Source of the DNA: Paracoccus caeni
GTDB lineage: Bacteria > Pseudomonadota > Alphaproteobacteria > Rhodobacterales > Rhodobacteraceae
DNA length: 64,000 nucleotides
Assembly (NCBI RefSeq): GCF_016629665.1
Contig: NZ_JAEPRQ010000001.1
Coordinates: forward strand, 682,001 to 746,000
Direction of reading: 5' to 3'
In this document: piece by piece, positions 1 to 7,469 of the stretch
Numbering within the stretch: position 1 is the stretch's first letter
How the letters are laid out: every line of letters starts with the position of its first letter
Notes under the pieces: model-generated
Seen by the model: the letters and a program-made list of their open reading frames with translations, nothing else
Told to the model about the DNA's origin: nothing
Databases searched by the model: none
Translations under genes and position numbers: made by a program

Positions 1-987
1 GGCAAAGAAATCCTCGGCCAGTTCGCCGGCGTGACGCGAGACCGCATCCGGGCGGCTGGGGCTGGCGATGGCGAGGATCAATTGATGGGTATCGCGCGCC
101 TCGCCCAGCCGGGCGACGGGAATGCTGAACCGGCTTCCAGAGGCAGAACCAATCATGAAGGGCCGCAGGTCATGGACCGTGCCGTTGTCGTCGATCAGCA
201 GAAGCGTCGTGTAAAGCCCGGTTCCGCCTGAAATCCGGCCTCTCAGGTCGCTGCCGCTGGCGATGTCCTGCGTTTCAAGCTGGATCGACAGGCCCGGCAC
301 CGGATAGCCCGGATCGCGCCGCGCAAAGACCAGCGCGGGGCATTGGCGGTTGTCCAGCAGAACCGCATGTTCCTGCACCTGGGTCTGCACCTGATCGGCG
401 ATTTCGCGCATCAACCCCGAGATCTGCCGGTCATCCGCCGCCATCACCCCAAGCTGGATCTGATCCTCGCCCAGAAGGGCGGGCAGGGCCAACAGGCAAG
501 GCTCGGTCAGGCGGTCGCGAATCAGGTCGAACAACTCGACCACGCGCGGATCGGCAGGCGGCGCATTCTCTGGCGTCTCAAGCGGCACGGTCGGGCCGGA
601 TGGCGGCGCGGTCTCACCGTGACCGGCTGCGATATTGGGCAAAGCCGCCGTCACCATATTGCCCGAAATCGTCAGCCCCTCATCAGGCTGAACCGGGGTC
701 AGCACGCCACCGAAACTCTGTTCGACCCCGCCGCCGCTGCCGTTTTCCGGCTGGGGATCGGTCAACATTTCCGGCGCGGTGACAGAGGTCAGAACCGGCG
801 GCGCGGTCATGCCGGGATCGGGTGAGATACTGCTGATTTCCAGCGTGATCGGGGTCGCGGGCTGCACCGGCGGCGGGGCAGAGAAATCGGGCTCCCAGAC
901 CAGCGCGGCCACCGCCGTTGCATGCAGCAGAACCGAGGCTATCGCGGCCTGAGTCCAACCGCGTTTCCAGTCGCCCGCGCCGATCAT
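1..987 (-). CDS. TonB-like anchored periplasmic protein (partial, C-terminus beyond window)
   Basis: 329 codons are visible; the stop lies left of base 1. A short cytoplasmic N-terminus and one membrane helix (about residues 12-31) precede a Pro-rich stretch (35-145) and a folded domain from about 150. This matches the TonB/TolA layout and it follows exbB-exbD-exbD, overlapping the preceding gene by 4 bases (ATGA). From residue 162 the domain aligns by eye with the periplasmic C-terminus of PpkA at 23519-25654: Cys164 and Cys216 are 52 residues apart, as are PpkA Cys512 and Cys564, and both have a later motif ending in HDL or YDL. Its role as energy transducer is inferred from context; I did not recognise a classical TonB C-terminal domain. 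Confidence 0.75.
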   Translation of the reverse strand, partial: MIGAGDWKRGWTQAAIASVLLHATAVAALVWEPDFSAPPPVQPATPITLEISSISPDPGMTAPPVLTSVTAPEMLTDPQPENGSGGGVEQSFGGVLTPVQPDEGLTISGNMVTAALPNIAAGHGETAPPSGPTVPLETPENAPPADPRVVELFDLIRDRLTEPCLLALPALLGEDQIQLGVMAADDRQISGLMREIADQVQTQVQEHAVLLDNRQCPALVFARRDPGYPVPGLSIQLETQDIASGSDLRGRISGGTGLYTTLLLIDDNGTVHDLRPFMIGSASGSRFSIPVARLGEARDTHQLILAIASPSRPDAVSRHAGELAEDFFA

Positions 988-1379
988 TGGGTTGCGCCGC
1001 CGTGTTGCGTGACCAACCTGATCGGACGGTCCGCCAGTTCCGGGCGCCGCAGGATCGCCAGCAGCAAGGCCGAGCGGGCCTCGCGGTCAATGACCAGATG
1101 GATCGGCACCTCTTCATCCGGCAGCGCGGTTGCAAGAAGCTCGGGGCGAAGCGGTTGGCCGTCCAGTCGCCACTGATCCTCGGACAGGATTTCAAGCACG
1201 GGCGAAGGCATATTGCCTGCGGGCAGTTGCGTCGTCTCGGCAAGGCGGAGATCGCTGGTGAACGGGGTTTTCTGACCGGCCAGCAGGAAAAAGAAGATCA
1301 GCAGCAGCACGATATTCACGATGGAATAGGCCGGGTCGATCCGCATCTTCATCCGGCGGGTGGGCAGGTTCAGGCTCAT
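984..1379 (-). CDS. exbD: ExbD/TolR-like subunit with Asn replacing the transmembrane Asp
   Basis: 131 residues: a short cytoplasmic N-terminus, one membrane helix (about 17-34) and a periplasmic domain of ExbD/TolR type. ExbD/TolR proteins carry an essential protonatable Asp near the start of the helix. Here the equivalent position in the stretch IVNIVLLLIFFFLL is Asn22. It overlaps the other exbD gene by 4 bases and the TonB-like gene by 4 bases, so all three are probably co-translated. It likely forms a mixed dimer with the Asp-bearing ExbD inside the ExbB pentamer; that is inference. Confidence 0.85.
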   Translation of the reverse strand: MSLNLPTRRMKMRIDPAYSIVNIVLLLIFFFLLAGQKTPFTSDLRLAETTQLPAGNMPSPVLEILSEDQWRLDGQPLRPELLATALPDEEVPIHLVIDREARSALLLAILRRPELADRPIRLVTQHGGATQ

Positions 1380-1852
1380 GCCGCCCCCCCGTCTGCCAGT
1401 TGCACGGCGTCGATGCCATGCGCGCGCAGCACTTCAAGCACCGCGATGACATTGGCGACCGGCACATCGGGACGCAGCACGATCAGCACATTGGCGGTGC
1501 CTTGCTCCGACAGCGCGCGGGCCAGTGTCTCGATCCGGTCCAGCGGGAAGCGCTGGCCGCTGGCGACCAGCGCGTCGGGATGCAGCGTCCAGACGGCGGT
1601 GCTGTGAACCGGACTCAATCCGGTCGAGACATTCTCGTTCGTGGTCGTGCCGCCGTTCCCTCCGCTTCCGGCCAGGGTGCCGGTGCGAATATCCAGCATC
1701 GCGAACGAGGCGAGGCTGGCCGACAGCATGAAGAAGATCAGAAGCTGAAACAGCATGTCCGCCATTGCGGTCATCGAAAAGCCATAACTGCGCTGCCGTT
1801 GTGGCAGTTGCAGGCCATTGCCTCCGGTCAGGCTTTTCTGCCGCGCCGCCAC
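1376..1852 (-). CDS. exbD: ExbD/TolR biopolymer transport subunit
   Basis: 158 residues with an N-terminal cytoplasmic segment, a single membrane helix (about 27-48) and a periplasmic domain. The helix starts MADMLFQLLIFFML, so the conserved proton-carrying Asp is present as Asp32. The loop after the helix is Gly/Asn/Thr-rich (about 58-75). The periplasmic C-terminus shows the ExbD-like pattern of an alpha/beta unit (LIVLRPDVPVANVIAVLEVLR). It lies 5 bases downstream of exbB. Together with ExbB it should form a proton-driven inner-membrane motor. Confidence 0.9.
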   Translation of the reverse strand: MAARQKSLTGGNGLQLPQRQRSYGFSMTAMADMLFQLLIFFMLSASLASFAMLDIRTGTLAGSGGNGGTTTNENVSTGLSPVHSTAVWTLHPDALVASGQRFPLDRIETLARALSEQGTANVLIVLRPDVPVANVIAVLEVLRAHGIDAVQLADGGAA

Positions 1853-1857
1853 CGGCC

Positions 1858-2499
1858 CTAGACCTGTGACGACTTGGCGATACGCCCGTGAATCGCGGAC
1901 GAGACGACCAGTTCGATCGTCTGACGTTCATCCTCGATCCGCCCTTCCAGCCACGCCGCGACGAAATAGGCGACCAGAGCGATGGCCAGCCCCGCCGCCG
2001 TCGTGGTCAGCGCGGTCCAGATGCCGGTTGCAAGAATGCGCGGGTCGCCGATCTCCTGGCTCAGCGCCAGCGAGCCGAAGGCGTCGATCATCCCGATGAC
2101 CGTGCCCAGCAGACCCAGCATCGGTGCCATCTGCACCACCGCTTCCAGAAGCCGCATCCGCGCCCCCATCTGCACCAGTTCGGACAACGCCACCTGCCGC
2201 GCCAGTTCCTCGCCATAGGAAGGGTCGGCGGGGCGGGCGCGCAGGCCCGACATCACCGCGGAAAGGACACGCGACAGGACGGTCTTGCCGGTATTGGCCT
2301 TGCGCTGCGCCTCATCCGGGCGGCCGTTCAGCCAATCGTCCAGCATCACATCAGCGGATTTGTGTTTGCCGACACCCATGCGGGTGAATTGCAGCACCTT
2401 GAAGATGGCGACTGTCAGGGTCAGCACGGAAAGCGCCGCCAGCGCCGCGAAGACGACAAGGCTGATGACCGGAAGGTCACGGAAAATGCTCAGGAACAT
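1858..2499 (-). CDS. exbB: ExbB/TolQ/MotA-family proton channel subunit
   Basis: 213 residues with three predicted membrane helices, near residues 11-34, 115-137 and 152-180. The MotA/TolQ/ExbB signature is visible as the Gly-rich block MLGLLGTVIGMIDAF followed by a second helix rich in Thr and Ala (WTALTTTAAGLAIALVAYF), which lines the proton path in this family. It is shorter than E. coli ExbB (244) but has the full core. It starts 3 bases beyond the stop of the exported-protein gene upstream and is followed by two exbD genes. Confidence 0.93.
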   Translation of the reverse strand: MFLSIFRDLPVISLVVFAALAALSVLTLTVAIFKVLQFTRMGVGKHKSADVMLDDWLNGRPDEAQRKANTGKTVLSRVLSAVMSGLRARPADPSYGEELARQVALSELVQMGARMRLLEAVVQMAPMLGLLGTVIGMIDAFGSLALSQEIGDPRILATGIWTALTTTAAGLAIALVAYFVAAWLEGRIEDERQTIELVVSSAIHGRIAKSSQV

Positions 2500-2502
2500 G
2501 AT

Positions 2503-2952
2503 TTAGAGGCCGAAATCGATATTTGTGCGCGATTGGGTCGCCAGACCCGAAAGACAGGCCGCGCGCAGGTCGGTCTCATCCTCGGCCTGGCATTCGGCGA
2601 CATCGTTGACGACGATCCGACCGACATCGGCGCAGGTGCGCCCCGGCAGTTCAAACATCGCCACCTTGGTCTTGCCCGAGGTCATCGCGCCGAAATCAAG
2701 AATCGTCAGCGCCTCTACCACGCCTGCCGAGTCGAAGATCGCGACCTGCCAGGCAGCGCGGGACAGTGCCTGCTGCATCATGTTGGTCGTCACCATCGTC
2801 AGCAGGCAGCCGCCATTCTCGGTATCTGTGGCCGAGTTCAGCTCGATCTGGACGGATTGATCGGTGGTCTCTGCGACTTCCTGTGCCAAGGACGGCTGGC
2901 ACATACCGAACAACATTGCCGCGACAATTGCGGCCTTTCTCGATTCCTGCAT
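2503..2952 (-). CDS. Small exported cysteine-containing protein, unknown function
   Basis: 149 residues. I chose the start at 2952 because it gives a clean signal peptide ending SLAQ and has GAAGGG about 9 bases upstream; a longer frame to 3036 would add an Arg-rich leader with no signal character. The mature part has four Cys residues (GGC, RTC, AEC, AAC contexts), suggesting two disulfides in the periplasm. I recognise no family. It sits 3 bases upstream of exbB in the same operon, so it is a likely periplasmic partner of that motor. Confidence 0.8.
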   Translation of the reverse strand: MQESRKAAIVAAMLFGMCQPSLAQEVAETTDQSVQIELNSATDTENGGCLLTMVTTNMMQQALSRAAWQVAIFDSAGVVEALTILDFGAMTSGKTKVAMFELPGRTCADVGRIVVNDVAECQAEDETDLRAACLSGLATQSRTNIDFGL

Positions 2953-2971
2953 CGAAAATCCCTTCAAGAAC

Positions 2972-3421
2972 CTAGCGATAGACCCCGATAAGTGGCAGGG
3001 CACCGAATTCATAGCGCGTCGAGCCCTGCGCGTCATCAGGAAGCAAGGTTCCTGCGGGCAGAAAACTCATCGACGGGCTGGAATCGGCATTGCCACGGGT
3101 CACGCCGGGCAGGATATCGGCTGACCGCGCCGTGGTCTGCTGCGCCACGGGCTGAGCGGCGACCGGGACGGTCGCGATTTCGGCGATCTTGGCCTCTGGC
3201 GCGATGGCGGGTGCAACCGGCACCGGCGCAAAGGCAGCGCTGCTTTGCGCGGCAGGGGCGGCGAAAGGATCATAGGCCGGTGGCACGATCCGTTCGACCG
3301 CAATGGCGGCTGACGGTGCGCGCAGATCGGGGTTGCGGGTCATGTGATCGACGGCTTTGGCAAAACCAAAGGCTGCGCCTGCGGCGACCAGACTTGCGGA
3401 GGCAATAAGTATTGGTTTCAT
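2972..3421 (-). CDS. Signal-anchored Ala/Pro-rich protein, unknown function
   Basis: 149 residues, first gene of the leftward operon. The start at 3421 gives an N-terminal hydrophobic segment (residues 3-22) suited to a signal peptide or anchor; the in-frame extension to 3586 has no such character and would run through the divergent DUF1036 promoter region. Residues 35-100 are a low-complexity Ala/Pro/Val linker and the C-terminus is a short folded-looking stretch (PAGTLLPDD, YEFGALPLIGVYR). No domain recognised. The gene is divergent from the DUF1036 gene with 82 bases between them. Confidence 0.7.
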   Translation of the reverse strand: MKPILIASASLVAAGAAFGFAKAVDHMTRNPDLRAPSAAIAVERIVPPAYDPFAAPAAQSSAAFAPVPVAPAIAPEAKIAEIATVPVAAQPVAQQTTARSADILPGVTRGNADSSPSMSFLPAGTLLPDDAQGSTRYEFGALPLIGVYR

Positions 3422-3503
3422 AATGTCATTCGTTCGCTGATTGGTCCGACGATAACACCCGAAGGCCGATCTCTCAATTTGTCTTTGCACTTTACAGGCG
3501 ATT

Positions 3504-3914
3504 ATGTGGATCATCCGCGCTGCGCTGGCCGCGACCCTTCTTCTGTCCCTGCCTGCGGTGGCGAAAGCCGGGTTGCGACTGTGCAATCAATCCTATGATG
3601 TGCTAAACGTGGCCATCGGTGTTCCGCAGGACCAGCAGACCGTGACCCGGGGCTGGTGGCGCGTGGCGCCGAACCAGTGCGCCAATCTGGTGCGCGACAG
3701 ATTACAGTCACGTCTTTATTATGTCTTTGCAGCGGATGTTTTTGGTAATGAAGTCCTGTCAGGCTCGATCCCGTTTTGCGTCGCCCCACGCCGGTTCGAG
3801 ATCGACAGCCAGCAGGATTGCCTGTTGCGCGGATTTCTGGACGCCCGCTTTATCGAGGTCGATACTCAGGAACAGACCAACTGGACGATCTTTGTAACCC
3901 CTCGACCGGAATAG
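3504..3914 (+). CDS. DUF1036 exported protein
   Basis: 136 residues with a signal peptide (cleavage after about residue 22, AKA). The mature domain reads GLRLCNQSYDVLNVAIG, then GWWRVAPNQC, which is the hallmark pattern of DUF1036: paired Cys residues, an early CN motif and a GWW motif before the second Cys. The biochemical role of the family is unknown; members are small periplasmic proteins in alphaproteobacteria. It is the first gene of the rightward set leading to the peptidoglycan enzymes and the autotransporter, 2 bases before the next start. Confidence 0.88.
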   Translation: MWIIRAALAATLLLSLPAVAKAGLRLCNQSYDVLNVAIGVPQDQQTVTRGWWRVAPNQCANLVRDRLQSRLYYVFAADVFGNEVLSGSIPFCVAPRRFEIDSQQDCLLRGFLDARFIEVDTQEQTNWTIFVTPRPE

Positions 3915-3916
3915 AC

Positions 3917-5110
3917 ATGCTTTCCCGCCCCGCCCGTCCTCTGTTTACCTCCTTCTCCCGCGCCATGGCCGTTGCGGTGGCGGGGTATCTGGTGGCGGTC
4001 GCGCCGGTTTCGGCCAAGGCACAGGACGTGCTGGTCCTTGACGATCCGCTGCCCGCCGAACTGGCAGAGCGAATCGAAGGGGCAGGGGTGTTGCGCGGCA
4101 CCGATCCGTTGCCTGCCGCGCCGCTGGTCTATGGCGGTCAGGCGGGCGCGGGGGTTGCCGAAGCCTTGGCCGAGCTACCGGCCGCTGCGCTGGTGGTTTT
4201 CACCGATTGCGCGGCAGGCGACAGTCTTACCAATTTGAAGGGCATCTCGGCCCGGATCGCGGTTCCGGCTGAAGGTTCCTGCGATGCAACCGCTTTGGGC
4301 GAGAGCTTCGCCGAGGCAGCGACCTTGCCGCCGTCAGAGCGATTGGCGGCATTGCAGCGTGGCGGATACCGGATGCTTCCCGCGAACGCTGCGGCGACGC
4401 CTGCCGCTGGCACGGGTGGATTGGTGATCTCGGCCATGCCGATCGAGACGCTGAGGCCTGTCGAGGGTAGCGGCACCATCGTCCTGGCCAATCTGGGCGA
4501 AACCCCATTCGAGGCACGGCCCGCAGCGGTCCCTTCGGCCAGTGGGGTCCAACCGTCGCGTCCCGGCCTGCCTCAGCCATCGATTATCATCGGCGATCTG
4601 GCGGTGCTGAGCACGACCGGCGAGCCGGGGCCGCTGGGCATGGCCTATGCCGCGCGTGAGACCATTCGTCAGCGCGATCCGGCGATGTTCGAGCGTCTGG
4701 TCTCGCAAGGGGCGTTCGATCCGTCCGAGGACCAGATCGCAGCGGCGATCCAGACCGAGTTGCTGCGCATGGGCTGTTATCGCGGGACCGTGGACGGCGA
4801 TTGGGGTGGCGGGTCCGCATCGGCGCTGGCGCGCTATGCAGAAACCGGCGGCGCTTCGGGTCTGTCCGGCGCCGACCCTGACATCGCCCTTTTTCGCGCC
4901 GTGATCCGCGCCGACGAGGTGGCTTGCCCGGCACCCGTCGCGCCGCGCCCGGTTGCGGCTGTTAATGATCCTCCGAGGGGGCCACGAGCCTCGCGCGGAG
5001 ACGTGCCGGTTCAGCCAAGGCGCGATCCGACACCGCCGCCGGCTGAAACCGCCCCGGTTGACCGTCGCATCAATACCGGGCCTTCCGGCCTGTCCGGGGT
5101 GTTTCGCTGA
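3917..5110 (+). CDS. Exported protein with C-terminal peptidoglycan-binding-like motif
   Basis: 397 residues. The start at 3917 is directly after the DUF1036 stop and yields a signal peptide ending near AKAQ (residue 36). The central 250 residues are not assignable. Residues about 270-305 read as a degenerate peptidoglycan-binding type 1 unit (LLRMGCYRGTVDGDWGGGSASALARY), similar to the units found behind caspase-like or amidase domains. The C-terminal 60 residues are Pro/Arg-rich and unstructured. It overlaps the transglycosylase gene by 1 base. A cell-wall tethering role is inference. Confidence 0.75.
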   Translation: MLSRPARPLFTSFSRAMAVAVAGYLVAVAPVSAKAQDVLVLDDPLPAELAERIEGAGVLRGTDPLPAAPLVYGGQAGAGVAEALAELPAAALVVFTDCAAGDSLTNLKGISARIAVPAEGSCDATALGESFAEAATLPPSERLAALQRGGYRMLPANAAATPAAGTGGLVISAMPIETLRPVEGSGTIVLANLGETPFEARPAAVPSASGVQPSRPGLPQPSIIIGDLAVLSTTGEPGPLGMAYAARETIRQRDPAMFERLVSQGAFDPSEDQIAAAIQTELLRMGCYRGTVDGDWGGGSASALARYAETGGASGLSGADPDIALFRAVIRADEVACPAPVAPRPVAAVNDPPRGPRASRGDVPVQPRRDPTPPPAETAPVDRRINTGPSGLSGVFR

Positions 5111-7326
5111 TGCCATCGACCAAGGTCGATCCGCGTTTCCGCCAGATGGGACGAAGCGCAAAACGCAGGCGCAACCGGGTCTCATTTCTTCGATGGGGCG
5201 CAGGCGCGGGGGCGGTGCTGATCGCGGTCGGGCTGACATGGCACTATACCGATCCCGATCTCGGCGCGCTTATCCGGCGGGACGGGGGAGACGATGTGCT
5301 GGTGCAGGTCGAATCGCAATTCGACATTGCCCCGGTCGTGCGCGCCGACACTTTCACCGACATCCCTGGCGATCCGCTGATCATTCCCGCGCCCGATGAT
5401 GGACAGGCGCTGGACGTGGAACAGCGTCCGGTGCCCGCCGTTCTGTCATCGAACCCACGGCTGGCCGGGATGGGAAGGACGCTGACCGTTCTGGACAGCA
5501 GCCTGATGCCACGCGGCATGCAGCTTGTCGCCAGCCTGCCTGCCACCCGTGAAGAATTCGCCCTGTTTCAGGCCGAGCGCAGCCGCAGCCGCCTGATGAA
5601 TGCCGCCGCCACGCCGGATACACCGGATGCCCCCGGCGTCATTCCGGCAGATCAACGCGCGACCAGCAGCATCAGCTTTCTGCGCGATTCAAGCCTGCGA
5701 AGCGGTCTTTGGCGCGAACTGATCCTTGAGACCGCGCGCGAGGTGAGCGTGCAGGAACTGCTGGAACAGAACGGCTTCGACGAAGGTGCAGCGCAGAGGC
5801 TGGCGGAACGGATCGAGGGGCAGGTGTCGCTGGAAGGACCGCTGAAGCGCGGCTCGATCCTTGCGCTGCGTTATCGCCTGCGCGGCACCTCGCGCGAGGT
5901 GATTCAGCTGTCGGTCTATGGACCGCAGGGTTTCATCGGGTCGCTTGCCATGTCCGGGGCGGGGCAACTGGTGCCTGCGGCGGATGCATGGGCCGATCAG
6001 TCGCTGTTGCAGGAGTTGCTGGCCCGGCAGAACGGCGAGGGCGGCGAGGCCGGGCAGCAACGGTTGCTGGACCTGATTTATTCTGTCGCGCTGCGGAACG
6101 AGGTCCGCTCGGAAATCATCGGCGAGGCGATCGCGATGATGGCGCGGGTCTATGATCTCGACAGCGTGGCGAACGAGAATGATCGCCTGACGCTGATTCT
6201 GGCAGGAGAGAACAGCCCCGACCCGCGCGCGATCCTGTTCATCGGCATCAGTGGGCCGGGCGGTGATCGCCCATGCTACGTCGTCGCCGCCGAGAATGGT
6301 GAGGGGTTCGAATGTTTTGCACCATCGGCGCGGGTGGCGCGACCGGCGGGCGGCGTCAGCCTGTCGCCGCCGGTGATCGGGGTTTTGTCGCAGCGATTCG
6401 TTCCCTCGGGATCGGCTGAGGGTGCCGATGACCGCTCTCGCGGGCGGGTTGCGTGGTCGGCGCCATCCGGCACGCCCGTCACTGCGGCGGGGGACGGGCG
6501 CATCACGGATCGGCGTGCCGCCGGTGAGGATGGTGGCGCGATGGTCGAGATCACGCATGAAGGCGGGTTGGTTTCTCGTTACGAGGGGCTGGGCGCGCTG
6601 TCGGCTGCTGGTGCGGGTGCCGGTCAGGTGACACGCGGCACCGTTATCGGCGCGGTCGGGGATGGCGAAGGCGATACCGATGCTGGCGTCAGCTTCCAGC
6701 TTTTGTCGGACGGCGCTGCGGTCGATCCGATGCCCTATCTCAGCGGCGCGGGCGAGGTGTTCGCTTCGAACGCGGTCGAGGCTTTGATCGGGCGGATCAT
6801 CACCGTGGAAAGCGCGGGAAATGCGCGGGCGCGGAACCCGCTTTCCACCGCGACAGGACTTGGCCAGTTCATCGAATCGACCTGGCTGCGGATGATGCGC
6901 AGCTATCGCCCGGATATGGCGGCCACGCTTGATCGCAGCGCGCTTCTGGAACTGCGCTTCGATCCGGATCTGTCGCGACAGATGGTCCGGCATCTGGCGC
7001 AGGAGAACGAGGCCTATCTGCGTGCCAGAGGCCACGCGATCACACCCGGTCGTCTCTATCTGGCGCATTTCCTTGGACCGGCGGGCGCGGATCAGGCGTT
7101 GAGGGCGAATGGTTCCGCCTCGGTTCTGCAGGTGATGGGACCGGCGGTTGTGGGGGCAAACCCCTTCCTGCGCGGCTACAGCATCGCCGATCTGCAGAAC
7201 TGGGCCGACCGCAAGATGAGCGGCGCGGCCCCTGCCGAGCATATGCCCGCCGAAATCAGCATTCCCGCCGAAATTCGCGCCTATGTCGAGGAGGTGGATC
7301 GGCTGCTATCTGCGCAAAGCGGATAG
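5110..7326 (+). CDS. Membrane-anchored lytic transglycosylase (SLT) with degenerate M23 domain
   Basis: 738 residues. One N-terminal helix (about 26-42) anchors it in the inner membrane. Residues about 190-300 resemble the helical/LysM-like lead region of MepM-type M23 proteins. Residues about 430-545 keep the M23/LytM frame (SAPSGTPV, GDG) but all zinc ligands are replaced: the HxxxD region reads RGRVAWSAP, the second His motif reads YEGL and HLH reads VSF. An SLT domain follows (about 555-700) with catalytic Glu567 in VESAGN and GLGQFIESTW. Likely cuts glycan strands, with the LytM fold as a scaffold. The gene overlaps its upstream neighbour by 1 base. Confidence 0.88.
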   Translation: MPSTKVDPRFRQMGRSAKRRRNRVSFLRWGAGAGAVLIAVGLTWHYTDPDLGALIRRDGGDDVLVQVESQFDIAPVVRADTFTDIPGDPLIIPAPDDGQALDVEQRPVPAVLSSNPRLAGMGRTLTVLDSSLMPRGMQLVASLPATREEFALFQAERSRSRLMNAAATPDTPDAPGVIPADQRATSSISFLRDSSLRSGLWRELILETAREVSVQELLEQNGFDEGAAQRLAERIEGQVSLEGPLKRGSILALRYRLRGTSREVIQLSVYGPQGFIGSLAMSGAGQLVPAADAWADQSLLQELLARQNGEGGEAGQQRLLDLIYSVALRNEVRSEIIGEAIAMMARVYDLDSVANENDRLTLILAGENSPDPRAILFIGISGPGGDRPCYVVAAENGEGFECFAPSARVARPAGGVSLSPPVIGVLSQRFVPSGSAEGADDRSRGRVAWSAPSGTPVTAAGDGRITDRRAAGEDGGAMVEITHEGGLVSRYEGLGALSAAGAGAGQVTRGTVIGAVGDGEGDTDAGVSFQLLSDGAAVDPMPYLSGAGEVFASNAVEALIGRIITVESAGNARARNPLSTATGLGQFIESTWLRMMRSYRPDMAATLDRSALLELRFDPDLSRQMVRHLAQENEAYLRARGHAITPGRLYLAHFLGPAGADQALRANGSASVLQVMGPAVVGANPFLRGYSIADLQNWADRKMSGAAPAEHMPAEISIPAEIRAYVEEVDRLLSAQSG

Positions 7327-7469
7327 ATTTGCAACGCCATCGCGCGGGTTACCTTGCGTCAGCCGTCTAAAAGCTTGTTTTACGCGCGCAAGACGGTTTA
7401 TCCACGCAGTTGGGCGGGACGGGCATTGCGAGTTCCGGTCGTTGCGACATTGATGAAGACTTATTGAAC

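Noticed and set aside
7410..7469. TTG start 20 codons upstream of the autotransporter ATG
   Set aside because: The added residues are hydrophilic and would bury the signal peptide; ATG 7470 gives a normal one.
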